The translations under genes were made by a program, and so were the position numbers. The notes under the pieces are model-generated. The model saw only the letters and a list, made by a program, of their open reading frames with translations. It searched no databases and was not told the origin of the DNA. A stretch of DNA of 64,000 nucleotides from Gammaproteobacteria bacterium (GTDB lineage Bacteria > Pseudomonadota > Gammaproteobacteria > Pseudomonadales > Halieaceae), in the NCBI GenBank assembly GCA_030427485.1, contig JAUICG010000003.1:62001-126000 (forward strand), given 5' to 3'. Below, piece after piece: positions 56,284 to 64,000 of the stretch; the first letter of the stretch is position 1; every line of letters begins with the position of its first letter.

Positions 56284-57792
56284 CTATTTGATCAGACGAT
56301 ACTCGGAGTAGTCCGGGTCGTGCATTTCCTTCAGGTAGCGCATCGGGAACCAGGGGTACAGGTTCGGTACGCCGCTTTTATCGATATACCAGCTTTTGCA
56401 GCCGCCGGTGGCCCAGGTGGTGGTCTTGATCGCTTCGCGCATGGCCGCATTGTAGCGTTCGTAAGCGGACTGTGTGGGCGCGATGGCCGCGAGTCCATCG
56501 GCCTTCATGCGGTCCAGCATGCTGATGATGTAATCCACCTGGTGTTCTGATATCGCGATGAGCGACAGGTTGCCGACCGGGCCGGTCGGGCCCTCCACCA
56601 TCCAGAAATTCGGGAAGCCGGGTACCGCGACAGCGCGGTGTGCGCGCGGCGCGCCGTCCCAGGTCTGCTCGAGGTCCATGCCGTTCTCGCCGGTCACACG
56701 GGTCGGCAGTATGAACGCGGCGGCGTTGAACCCGGTGGCGAGCACCAGTACATCCAGTTCGTGCAGTTCGCCATCGGCGGTGCGCACGCCCGCGGGTTCG
56801 ATTCTCGTGATGCTATCGGTGATGAGATGTGCGTGTGGACGCGACAGCGCGGGGTAGTAATCGGAGCAGAAAATCATCCGCTTGCACGTCGCCTCGTAGT
56901 CGGGCGTCAGCCTGGCGCGCAGTGTCGGGTCCGGGACGTTGTCGGCGAGGTGCTTCAGGCAGATGCGGCTCATCCAGCGTTGCATGAATTTATTGCCGAT
57001 AGTGGCGGCGCTGAATGTGCGCACCATCAACTGGTAGTAGTATTCGTAGATCACGCGCTGCAGGAAGGGAAACCGCGTCAGGAAGTTATTCCAGCCGGAC
57101 GAATACGCTTTTTGTGGCAGCGGTGACAGCCAGTGCGGGGTGCGCTGGAATACATACATCTGTGAGACCTGGTCGGTGATTGCCCCCACGATCTGGCATG
57201 CCGTTGATCCGGTGCCGATGATGCCGACCCGCTTGCCGGCCAGGTCGACGGCGTGATCCCAGTGCGCGGAATGAAACGCGCTGCCGGCGAAAGAATCCAG
57301 CCCCTCTATGTCGGGGTACACCGGCTGGTGCAAAATGCCGGTGGCCGCGATCACGACGTCGTAGCGCTGGCGCTCTCCCGTGGACGTGGTCAGGTCCCAG
57401 CAGGGCGCATCGTAGCGCAGATCGGTAACAGCGCAGTTGAAGCGCACTCGTTCTGTTACGCCAAACTCGCTGGCAACCGATTCCATGTAGGACTGGATAT
57501 CCGGTCCATAGGCGAAGCGGTGCGGCCAATCGGCCTTCAGGGCGAAACTGAAGCTGTACCAGCGCGAGGGCACATCGCAGGACAGGCCGGGGTAGGTGTT
57601 CTCCCGCCATGTGCCGCCAACCCGGTCGGACTTCTCGTACACGGTGAGATCGGTATAGCCCGCCTTGTGCAGTTTCACGACGGCGGCGATGCCGGACATG
57701 CCCGCGCCGATAATCGCGATGCGCGGCTGCCTGCCGGCCCGGGCCCAGGGTTGTTCCAGGGAGTCTGGGGCGTGAGCGTCGTTATCCGTCAT
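56284..57792 (-). CDS. Baeyer-Villiger-type flavin monooxygenase
   Basis: A 502-residue NAD(P)H/FAD monooxygenase. It has two Rossmann motifs, GAGMSG at 29-34 and GIIGTGSTACQIV near 190, and the fingerprint FAGSAFHSAHW near 166-176, again with Ser in place of Thr. YPGLSCDVPSRWYSFSF and VLATGFNAAAF complete the picture. It is shorter than the window's other BVMO and lacks its N-terminal extension. It belongs to the flavin monooxygenase branch that includes cyclohexanone- and phenylacetone-like enzymes. ATG at 57792 was taken with AGGA ten bases upstream; ATG at 57804 is an alternative. The substrate is unknown. Confidence 0.9.
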   Translation of the reverse strand: MTDNDAHAPDSLEQPWARAGRQPRIAIIGAGMSGIAAVVKLHKAGYTDLTVYEKSDRVGGTWRENTYPGLSCDVPSRWYSFSFALKADWPHRFAYGPDIQSYMESVASEFGVTERVRFNCAVTDLRYDAPCWDLTTSTGERQRYDVVIAATGILHQPVYPDIEGLDSFAGSAFHSAHWDHAVDLAGKRVGIIGTGSTACQIVGAITDQVSQMYVFQRTPHWLSPLPQKAYSSGWNNFLTRFPFLQRVIYEYYYQLMVRTFSAATIGNKFMQRWMSRICLKHLADNVPDPTLRARLTPDYEATCKRMIFCSDYYPALSRPHAHLITDSITRIEPAGVRTADGELHELDVLVLATGFNAAAFILPTRVTGENGMDLEQTWDGAPRAHRAVAVPGFPNFWMVEGPTGPVGNLSLIAISEHQVDYIISMLDRMKADGLAAIAPTQSAYERYNAAMREAIKTTTWATGGCKSWYIDKSGVPNLYPWFPMRYLKEMHDPDYSEYRLIK

Positions 57793-57996
57793 GAAGGCAG
57801 CCATCCTGTCGTTACAAGTGATCAGTGCTTTGGTGCAGGCTCAGGTTAATGCTTCTGAAAACGCTGGGCCAGAAGAAATTAATCCACTACTGCGTTCGCG
57901 GTACTGCGGTGTCGCTACAAGCCGCGCACAGTGGGACCGCTTTGTGGCGCCGGTATTGATCTGGATCAACGGCAAAAAAAATCCTTGCGTCTGCGG

Positions 57997-58025
57997 CTTG
58001 AAATGTTGCGGTTTTAGCCCAATTT
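57997..58025 (+). promoter_or_regulatory. sigma-32 heat-shock promoter of hsp20
   Basis: CTTGAAA at 57997-58003, a 14-base spacer and CCCAATTT at 58018-58025 match the sigma-32 consensus (CTTGAAA, then CCCCATNT) at all but one defined position. Transcription would start about 30-40 bases before the Hsp20 ATG at 58071, which has a good GGAGGAG ribosome site. This is the most convincing promoter in the window. Confidence 0.85.
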
Positions 58026-58070
58026 ATACAGGCAAAGGCGTTTATGCCTATGAATCTGGAGGAGACTGTC

Positions 58071-58493
58071 ATGTCCTTGATATCGCGTAACAATGTGTTT
58101 GATATAGACCGGTTTTTCAACGACTCCTGGCCACAGCTGGTAGAGCCACAGGCGGGTACGTTCTTTGCACCCAGGGTAGACATCAGGGAGGCCGGTGATC
58201 ACTACGAGATCACGGCGGAACTGCCCGGTGTGGACAAGAAGGATATTCACGTGCACGTCAAGGACGGCGTACTGACGCTGGAAGCCGAGAGCACGAAAGA
58301 GGAAGAGGAGAAGAAACAGGGCAAGGTGATTCGCCAGGAGCGGCGCTACGGAAAGTTCATGCGTAGCTTCAATCTCGGGGCGGATGTACAGGAGTCCGAC
58401 ATCAAGGCCTCATTCAAGGATGGTGTGCTGACCCTGCAGGCGCCGAAGATCGTGGAGAAGGTGCAGGAGCGTCGGCGCATCGAAGTTGACTAA
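58071..58493 (+). CDS. small heat-shock protein (Hsp20/alpha-crystallin)
   Basis: A 140-residue ATP-independent holdase chaperone. The alpha-crystallin domain spans about residues 34-128, with FAPRVDIREAGDHYEITAELPGVDKKDI, EERR-type segment QERRYGKFMRSFNL, and the ending ASFKDGVLTLQAPK (AxxxxGVL). A short hydrophobic N-terminus (MSLISRNNVFDIDRFF) is typical of oligomerising Hsp20s. The ATG at 58071 has GGAGGAG seven bases upstream. The gene has its own sigma-32 promoter and its last four bases overlap the convergent TetR gene. Confidence 0.95.
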   Translation: MSLISRNNVFDIDRFFNDSWPQLVEPQAGTFFAPRVDIREAGDHYEITAELPGVDKKDIHVHVKDGVLTLEAESTKEEEEKKQGKVIRQERRYGKFMRSFNLGADVQESDIKASFKDGVLTLQAPKIVEKVQERRRIEVD

Positions 58494-59143
58494 CTGATCA
58501 ACATCGCGCGGATAACCTTGTGTAACAGGCGTTTTTGCCTGGCAATGTTCTCCGGGTCCAGCAGGTCGCCTCCCGCGAGGGAGGCGAACACCCGCTGGGA
58601 GAGAAAATAGCCTGTCGTCAGGTTAAACATTGCGATCAGGTTGAGGGCCAGTGTGGCCCGCAATTCCGGGTCTATGGCGTTCCCGGCGCCGGAACCCGCG
58701 TCATATTTCTGCAGGGTTTGCATGCCTTCGCTGAATAACCGTTCCAGCCAGTGATACATCAATTGATTGCCGAAGGAACTGCTGTCGCCCTGTAGCGCCT
58801 GCTGGAACAGTGCCGCCATTTTCGGATGCTCCAGCAACAGGTCTGTCATGATCGCGGGCAGGTCCGTGTACTCCTTGAGCGTGGAGGCGGCCTCCATGTG
58901 GGTTGACAGCGCCTGAGCCATCGGGTTGAGCGCGCGGTATAACACGGCTTCGTACAGCGCCTGCTTGCTCGCAAAATGGTTGTACAGGCCGGGCTCCCGA
59001 ATGCCCGCTTGCGCGGCGATCTCACGCAGGCTGGTGCCGTCATAGCCCTGCACCGCGAACAGCTCTTCAGCGGCGTCCAGCACACGTTGTGCGGTTCGCT
59101 CGCCCTTGGTCATTTTTTCAGCGTTTTCAGCATCCACGGGCAT
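58490..59143 (-). CDS. TetR-family transcriptional regulator
   Basis: A 217-residue TetR protein. The N-terminal helix-turn-helix is RVLDAAEELFAVQGYDGTSLREIAAQAGIREPGLYNHFASKQALYEAVL (about 20-68), of the canonical form, and the C-terminal half is a helical ligand domain (ALNLIAMFNLTTGYFLSQR). It is divergent from a two-subunit Rieske dioxygenase, which it probably controls, perhaps by sensing the substrate. A shared 10-base inverted repeat (ATAAATTATC and GATAATTTAT) in the 116-base gap is a candidate operator. Its end overlaps hsp20 by four bases. Confidence 0.93.
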   Translation of the reverse strand: MPVDAENAEKMTKGERTAQRVLDAAEELFAVQGYDGTSLREIAAQAGIREPGLYNHFASKQALYEAVLYRALNPMAQALSTHMEAASTLKEYTDLPAIMTDLLLEHPKMAALFQQALQGDSSSFGNQLMYHWLERLFSEGMQTLQKYDAGSGAGNAIDPELRATLALNLIAMFNLTTGYFLSQRVFASLAGGDLLDPENIARQKRLLHKVIRAMLIS

Positions 59144-59250
59144 AAATTATCGACTGATTGTTAAAAAATATGCAAAAAATACCATATAGCGCTTCTGCTT
59201 TCGATTGAATGCGCATTATACTCGAAATAAATTAATGGTTGATAATTTAT
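59142..59250. promoter_or_regulatory. divergent control region with a 10-bp inverted repeat
   Basis: ATAAATTATC at 59142-59151 and its exact complement GATAATTTAT at 59241-59250 flank the TetR/dioxygenase gap. The left copy overlaps the TetR start codon and the right copy lies just before the dioxygenase start. The spacing (90 bases between copies) would allow DNA looping by one regulator. A TATACT box at 59217-59222 may be the -10 of the dioxygenase promoter. No second palindrome stronger than this was found. Confidence 0.5.
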
Positions 59251-59259
59251 GGGGGTATT

Positions 59260-60546
59260 GTGGGCCTTAGCGTGAGCGAGCTGGTCAATGCGGAGGCGTC
59301 GCTGATCAGCCGGCGCTGCTGGTCCGACCCCGGCGTGTACGCGCTTGAAAAGGCGGGCATTTTTGCCAGGTCCTGGTTGTTCCTCGGCCATGAATCGCAG
59401 ATCAGGGCGCCCGGGGATTTTGTGCAGGCCTACATGTGTGAAACCCCGATCATCATGGCTCGCGGCGAGGATGGGCGCGTACACGCCGTCGTCAACAGTT
59501 GCACTCACCGCGGACTGCCTGTGTGCCGTGCGGACCACGGCAATACCAGGCGCTTTGTCTGTCCCTACCACAACTGGTCGTACACGGTGGCGGGTGAACT
59601 GGTGGCGATACCGCAGGAGAGCGAGGTTCAACACAAGCCGGACAAGACGCTGCTGGGGCTGAAGCAGGTGCCGCGCGTGGAGTCCTGGCGCGGGCTGATC
59701 TTTGGCAGCTTCGATGAACAGATCATCTCACTGGAGGACTACCTCGGTGACATGCGCTTTTATCTGGATGCATTTTTTGACCGCTTTCCGGCGGGCATCG
59801 AGTTCATGGGGGCGCCGCATCGCTGGGTGCTCAATGCGAACTGGAAACTGCCGGTGGAGAACCAGTTGGGCGACGTCAATCACGGCGCTTTCCTGCACAG
59901 CGCTATCATTCCCAGGGAAGCGCAGGACGTGATCGAAGCACTGGGGCACAGTGTGGTGACGACACCCGGTCATGGCGCGACATTTCGCCTGATGCCCGAA
60001 GACGCGCCCGTCGATGATGTCGCCTGGGGTATGGAGGCAGTCGGTTCGATTCTCGGGGGCGACGAGGTGCAGGAATACCTGCGTGAGGTCCAGGCGCGGG
60101 CGCCGCAGCGGGTGGGGCGCCTGCGCGCTCGCATGAAGGGGCTCACCTACGGTATCTATCCCAATCTGTCCTTTTTGTGGTCCAACACCTCGTTCAAGGT
60201 GTCGCATCCGCGCGGGCCGGGCAAGGTGGAATACTGGTCGTGGGCCGCGGTGCCCGCCGACGCGCCGGACGCGATCAAGAAAATCCTGCGCACCAACTAC
60301 AGTAGTTTCTTCGGTCCCGCCGGTATTCTCGAACAGGAGGACTCGGAGGTGTGGAGCCAGCAGTTCCTGGGCAGCAGTATTGATTTTGCTGACGACCGTC
60401 CATACTACTACGGTCTCGGACTCGGCGAAGAACAACCCCATCCCGATATGCCTGGCCTTGTCAGCGTGACCGCAAATGAGTTTTACGCGCGGCATTTTTT
60501 TCAGCGCTGGCGCAGCGAGTTGCTGGCGGCGGAGGGCGCGGTATGA
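59260..60546 (+). CDS. Rieske aromatic-ring hydroxylating dioxygenase, alpha subunit
   Basis: A 428-residue terminal-oxygenase large subunit that uses O2 to hydroxylate an aromatic ring. The Rieske cluster ligands are C81-T-H83 and C101-P-Y-H104. The mononuclear iron site is in ENQLGDVNHGAFLHSA near residue 205. The size fits the biphenyl/benzoate class. GTG at 59260 was chosen over a TTG further upstream and a GTG at 59272 because GGGGGT lies before it. The beta subunit gene overlaps its end (ATGA). Reductase and ferredoxin genes are absent, so the electron donor is elsewhere. The substrate cannot be named. Confidence 0.93.
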   Translation: MGLSVSELVNAEASLISRRCWSDPGVYALEKAGIFARSWLFLGHESQIRAPGDFVQAYMCETPIIMARGEDGRVHAVVNSCTHRGLPVCRADHGNTRRFVCPYHNWSYTVAGELVAIPQESEVQHKPDKTLLGLKQVPRVESWRGLIFGSFDEQIISLEDYLGDMRFYLDAFFDRFPAGIEFMGAPHRWVLNANWKLPVENQLGDVNHGAFLHSAIIPREAQDVIEALGHSVVTTPGHGATFRLMPEDAPVDDVAWGMEAVGSILGGDEVQEYLREVQARAPQRVGRLRARMKGLTYGIYPNLSFLWSNTSFKVSHPRGPGKVEYWSWAAVPADAPDAIKKILRTNYSSFFGPAGILEQEDSEVWSQQFLGSSIDFADDRPYYYGLGLGEEQPHPDMPGLVSVTANEFYARHFFQRWRSELLAAEGAV

Positions 60547-61115
60547 CGGCACTGGCAGTGGCGACGACAGCGCAGGAGCAGCGCGACCTGGAACAGTTCT
60601 ACTTCTACGAGGCGCGCCTGCTGGACGGCCGCCGGTATCTGCAATGGTTGACACTGCTCTGCGAGGACATCGCCTACCTGATGCCCTCGCGCGTGAACGT
60701 GCAGGTGAACAATCGCGAGCGCGGACAGGAGGGGATGATTTCCGTGGAGCGCGAACTGGAGGGTGGGGAAACCATGGGATGTCCCCATCGCGAGGAGAAT
60801 TACCTGCTGCTGACACTGCGCGCCGAGCGTGCCTACAAAGTCAATTCCTGGTCGGAGAACCCGCCCGCCCGCACGCGGCGTATTGTCGGTAATATCGAAC
60901 TGATGGCGCGCGAGCCCGGCGGTGACGTGGCCGCCTGGTCGGTCGTCAGCAATTTCCATCTCTACTACGCCCGGCCCGGCAGTGATAACGTGATCTACAG
61001 TGGCCAGCGTCGCGACACGCTGGTGGTGCAGCCGGAGGGGTTTCGCATCCGCCGGCGCGAAATCGTGCTGGATTACGCCAATATCGAATTGCCCACGCTG
61101 GGCCTTTTTTTCTAG
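60543..61115 (+). CDS. ring-hydroxylating dioxygenase, beta subunit
   Basis: A 190-residue small subunit with the family pattern: FYFYEARLLDGRRYLQWLTLLCEDIAYLMPSRV near residues 19-51, RIVGNIEL near 112 and VSNFHLYYARPGSDNVIYSGQRRDTL near 132-158. It has an NTF2-like fold and no metal ligands; it is structural and shapes the alpha subunit assembly. Its ATG overlaps the alpha stop codon by four bases, so the two subunits are made together. Confidence 0.93.
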   Translation: MTALAVATTAQEQRDLEQFYFYEARLLDGRRYLQWLTLLCEDIAYLMPSRVNVQVNNRERGQEGMISVERELEGGETMGCPHREENYLLLTLRAERAYKVNSWSENPPARTRRIVGNIELMAREPGGDVAAWSVVSNFHLYYARPGSDNVIYSGQRRDTLVVQPEGFRIRRREIVLDYANIELPTLGLFF

Positions 61116-61232
61116 CGCGTTTGCCGACGTCCCGGTGCTCACCCCGTTGTTGACGACGTCGTCCGTGCTTGCATTCCGGATTCCTGCATATCACCCTAGC
61201 GCACGGAGTCCATTGTCAGAGGGCGTATATTT

Positions 61233-63173
61233 TTGTTTCAGCGTATCGCGCGGTATAGCTATGCTTTCCTGCTGGTGTGTGGGGTGGGTGCCGGGACGAC
61301 AGCCGCGACCGACACCACCGATGCCAGCCTGAACGAACAGCGCAGGAGCTACACCGAGGCCCGCCAGGCGCTAAAGGACGGGAATATCGCGCGCTACGAG
61401 CGGTTGCGGACGGGCTTGAATGACTACCCGCTGGCCATTTACCTCGACTATGCCCGTATCGCTCGCCATCCCGGAGGGGTGTCTCCACAGCAGGCCCGGG
61501 AATTTATCACGCGCAGTGCGGATTCACCGCTGGCCCTGCGTTTTTTGGGCGCCTACCTGCGCGCGGCGGGGAAGTCCGGCCGCTGGCGGGATTTTCTGCA
61601 ATTGATGCCCGAAGAACCCAACAGCATCGACCTGAAATGCTATTTTTTCCGGGCGCAACTGGCACGGGGCGACAAGGACCTCGCCTGGGAAGGTGCGGCC
61701 CGGCTGTGGGTGGCCGGCAATTCACAGCCCGGTGCCTGTGATGCGCTGTTTCAAGCCTGGCAGGACGCGGGCGGCCTGACGGACGATCTCGTCTGGCTGC
61801 GTTTGCGCAATGCCTTTGACGCCGGTGAGGGCTCCCTGCTGCGTTACGTGGCGCGCAAGAGTAGCAGCCGGATACGCCCGGCGGTAGACACCCTGCTCGC
61901 GGTGTACGTCAATCCCGCTTCGCTCGCTGCGCGATCACTCGACCCGGAGGATCCCTTATCGGCGGATATCGCCAGCCATGGGCTCGCCGCGCTGGCCCGC
62001 GGCAACCCGGAACTGGCCCTGTCCAGCTGGATCGCCTGGCAACAGCAGCTGCGTTTTGATGAACAGCAGACGCGGCTTGTCGAATCCGCGATCGCGCTCA
62101 GGAGTTTGTTCGCCGAGACCGCCTCGCACCGCGACTGGCTGGACGGCGCGCTGGCGCGCTTGCAGGACGATATACTGACCGGCATTCGCCTGCGCTGGGC
62201 GCTCAGGGAGCAGGACTGGGATGCGCTGGAACGCACCCTGCCGTTGCTGACGGAGTCGGCGCGGGACGACAACGTCTGGCGTTACTGGCGGGCCGCGGTG
62301 CAGTCGCGGCGCGGCGAGGTCGCGTCGGCGCAGGCGGCGCTGGAGCAGTTGTCGGGGGAGCGGGACTACTACGGTTTCCTGGCGGCGGACAAACTGGGTC
62401 GACCGTACGCATTCAATCACCTGCAACTCACTCTGTCTGAAGACTCGGCGGTCGCGGAACTCCCCGCAGTGCGGCGCATAGCGGAGTTGAAATACCACAG
62501 GGAGGAAATGCAGGCGCACTCGGAGTGGTACAAGCTGTTGCAGGATACCAGCGATGTGGTTCGGCAACAGGACCTCGCGCTGTTGGCGACGCGCAACCAC
62601 TGGTACCGGATGGCGATAGACGCCGCCACGCGCGCACAGGTTTGGGACGCGCTCGATCAGCGCTTCCCCAGGCCGTACCAGGTGGTGTTCGAGAAGAATG
62701 CGGATCTGCGACAGGTGCCGAGTACTGAATTGATGGCAATCGCCCGGCGGGAGAGCGCGTTCTTTGCGGGCGCACAGTCACCCGTCGGCGCGCGCGGCCT
62801 GATGCAGGTCATGCCCGCAACCGGCCGCGAGGTCGCCTCCTCGCTGGGTCAGCGTCACCGTGAATCCGATTTGTTCGATGTTGAGTACAATGTCATGCTG
62901 GGCAGCGCGTATTATCGCCAGTTGCTCGACCGCTATGACGGCAACCGGGTATTCGCGTTGACGGCATACAACGCTGGGCCCCACCGGGTCGCGCGCTGGC
63001 GCAACAAGTCCGGGCAGGGCGTACCGGTGGAGTTCTGGGTGGAGACGATTCCGTACAAGGAGACGCGCAACTATGTACAGGCGGTACTGTCTTATAATGT
63101 GGTGTTCCAGTACATGCAGGGCGAACAGCAGCAAACGTTTCTGACCCCCGAGGAATTGGCAGCGAGTTACTGA
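61233..63173 (+). CDS. slt: soluble lytic murein transglycosylase
   Basis: Slt cleaves peptidoglycan glycan strands to 1,6-anhydro-muropeptides in the periplasm. The 646-residue protein has a signal peptide (FLLVCGVGAGTTAATD), a long helical U-domain superhelix (about 30-470), and a C-terminal SLT domain. The catalytic Glu is residue 507 in ARRESAF, followed by GARGLMQVMPATG and ALTAYNAGPHRV. The start is the TTG at 61233 with GAGGG nine bases upstream. No ATG gives a sensible signal peptide in this frame. It is four bases from the next gene. Confidence 0.93.
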   Translation: MFQRIARYSYAFLLVCGVGAGTTAATDTTDASLNEQRRSYTEARQALKDGNIARYERLRTGLNDYPLAIYLDYARIARHPGGVSPQQAREFITRSADSPLALRFLGAYLRAAGKSGRWRDFLQLMPEEPNSIDLKCYFFRAQLARGDKDLAWEGAARLWVAGNSQPGACDALFQAWQDAGGLTDDLVWLRLRNAFDAGEGSLLRYVARKSSSRIRPAVDTLLAVYVNPASLAARSLDPEDPLSADIASHGLAALARGNPELALSSWIAWQQQLRFDEQQTRLVESAIALRSLFAETASHRDWLDGALARLQDDILTGIRLRWALREQDWDALERTLPLLTESARDDNVWRYWRAAVQSRRGEVASAQAALEQLSGERDYYGFLAADKLGRPYAFNHLQLTLSEDSAVAELPAVRRIAELKYHREEMQAHSEWYKLLQDTSDVVRQQDLALLATRNHWYRMAIDAATRAQVWDALDQRFPRPYQVVFEKNADLRQVPSTELMAIARRESAFFAGAQSPVGARGLMQVMPATGREVASSLGQRHRESDLFDVEYNVMLGSAYYRQLLDRYDGNRVFALTAYNAGPHRVARWRNKSGQGVPVEFWVETIPYKETRNYVQAVLSYNVVFQYMQGEQQQTFLTPEELAASY

Positions 63174-63177
63174 AATT

Positions 63178-64000
63178 ATGCGCGATACACGCCCCCTACT
63201 GTTACACAGTGATTTCCCGCCGGTCTACCGGGCGACCCTCGACACCCTGCAGGTAAACCTGGGCTATCTGTGCAACCTCAGTTGCGTGCATTGCCATGTC
63301 AATGCCGGGCCGACGCGCACCGAGCAAATGGATGCGCAAACCGTGGAGCAGGTGATCGTCCTGCTGGAACGCGCCAACATACAGACGCTGGATCTGACGG
63401 GCGGCGCGCCGGAATTGAACCCGCATTTTCGCCACCTGGTGCGCAGGGCGCGCGCCCTCGGCGTGCGTGTGATAGATCGCTGCAACCTCACCGTGCTGCT
63501 GGAGCCGGGTCAGGAAGACCTGGCCGCGTTCCTCGCCGAGCAGCAGGTGGAAATCAGTGCATCGCTGCCGTGCTACCTGCAGGACAATGTCGAAGCGCAG
63601 CGCGGCAAGGGGGTGTACGACAAGAGCATCGCCGCTCTGCGCCGGCTCAATACCCTCGGCTTCGGCGCGGAACTGGTCCTGAACCTGGTCTACAACCCGG
63701 TGGGGCCGGTACTGCCGCCGCCCCAGCAGACCCTGGAGGCGGATTACCGTCGCGAACTCGCGGCGCGTTTTGGCATCCGCTTCAACGCACTGCTTACCAT
63801 CACCAACATGCCGATCAGTCGTTTCGGGTCTGTGCTGCTGGCGCAGGGCCAGTACCACGAGTACATGCAGTTACTGCGCGATAATTACCGCGAGGCCAAT
63901 CTGGACACCCTGATGTGTCGCAGCCTGATCAGCATTGACTGGCGCGGCCACCTCTACGATTGCGATTTCAACCAGATGCTCGATATGCCCGTGCTGGCCA
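63178..64000 (+). CDS. arsS: ArsS-type radical SAM protein (partial, 3' end outside window)
   Basis: The first 274 codons of a radical SAM protein. The 4Fe-4S motif is C32-x3-C36-x2-C39 (LCNLSCVHCH), followed by a GGAPELNPHF SAM-binding segment near residue 65. VNAGPTRTE directly after the cluster and FNALLTITNMPISRFGSVL are characteristic of the ArsS family (arsenosugar biosynthesis radical SAM), which adds the deoxyadenosyl group to a methylated arsenical. The ATG at 63178 lies four bases after the slt stop. The C-terminal Cys-rich part is beyond the window, so the call rests on the N-terminal two thirds. Confidence 0.85.
   Translation, partial: MRDTRPLLLHSDFPPVYRATLDTLQVNLGYLCNLSCVHCHVNAGPTRTEQMDAQTVEQVIVLLERANIQTLDLTGGAPELNPHFRHLVRRARALGVRVIDRCNLTVLLEPGQEDLAAFLAEQQVEISASLPCYLQDNVEAQRGKGVYDKSIAALRRLNTLGFGAELVLNLVYNPVGPVLPPPQQTLEADYRRELAARFGIRFNALLTITNMPISRFGSVLLAQGQYHEYMQLLRDNYREANLDTLMCRSLISIDWRGHLYDCDFNQMLDMPVLA

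Overview
The window looks like a chromosomal segment of a GC-rich marine-type gammaproteobacterium. My best guess is the Halieaceae/Cellvibrionales or a pseudomonad relative, inferred from gene content and not from any search. Supporting signs are a yeaC / DUF2797 / pepN / Bat operon / NAD-dependent glutamate dehydrogenase / rmf block of the kind known in Pseudomonas, a 1618-residue NAD-GDH, exosortase-linked (PEP-CTERM type) proteins, and many oxygenases (P450, two Baeyer-Villiger monooxygenases, a Rieske dioxygenase). Genes are dense, with short gaps and many 4-base ATGA overlaps.

0-17.4 kb is mostly housekeeping. It holds yeaC, a DUF2797 protein and pepN on the plus strand. A six-gene minus-strand moxR-DUF58-DUF4381-batA-batBC-batD operon follows, then NAD-GDH with a small SnoaL-like partner, a UPF0114 membrane protein, and rmf (ribosome modulation factor, a short gene). 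17.6-24 kb holds yjdM, glycolate oxidase glcDEF and a long-form Baeyer-Villiger monooxygenase. 24.2-26.4 kb is a stand-alone second elongation factor G with a clear intrinsic terminator.

26.5-41 kb is accessory: an SDR, a P450, an unusual 118-bp palindromic element with a perfect 30-bp inverted repeat, a flippase, an acyl-CoA ligase, the PEP-CTERM system TPR lipoprotein PrsT, and a CHRD protein with a PEP-CTERM-like tail. An SDR/SnoaL pair, a small exported protein, and an exported TPR protein paired with a calcium-binding secreted metallophosphatase complete it.

41-45.7 kb is a five-gene minus-strand unit, DUF1800 lipoprotein - DUF1501 Tat protein - ECF sigma factor - Cys-free one-TM anti-sigma candidate - periplasmic LTxxQ protein. 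Its regulatory half resembles CnrH/CnrY/CnrX. I regard this coupling as the best candidate for an undescribed system. 45.9-52.9 kb is rich in lipoproteins: an esterase-like gene broken by one in-frame amber codon, a YkoF-like protein, a PQQ-type propeller, an MDR oxidoreductase, and a DUF1838 / beta-helix lipoprotein pair.

53-64 kb holds agmatine catabolism genes (aguA, aguB), a secreted 50-residue-repeat protein, tRNA-Arg(CCU), a second Baeyer-Villiger monooxygenase and an Hsp20 gene with a clear sigma-32 promoter. A TetR regulator diverges from a two-subunit Rieske dioxygenase, with a 10-bp inverted repeat shared between them. The window ends with lytic transglycosylase slt and the 5' part of an ArsS-type radical SAM gene.
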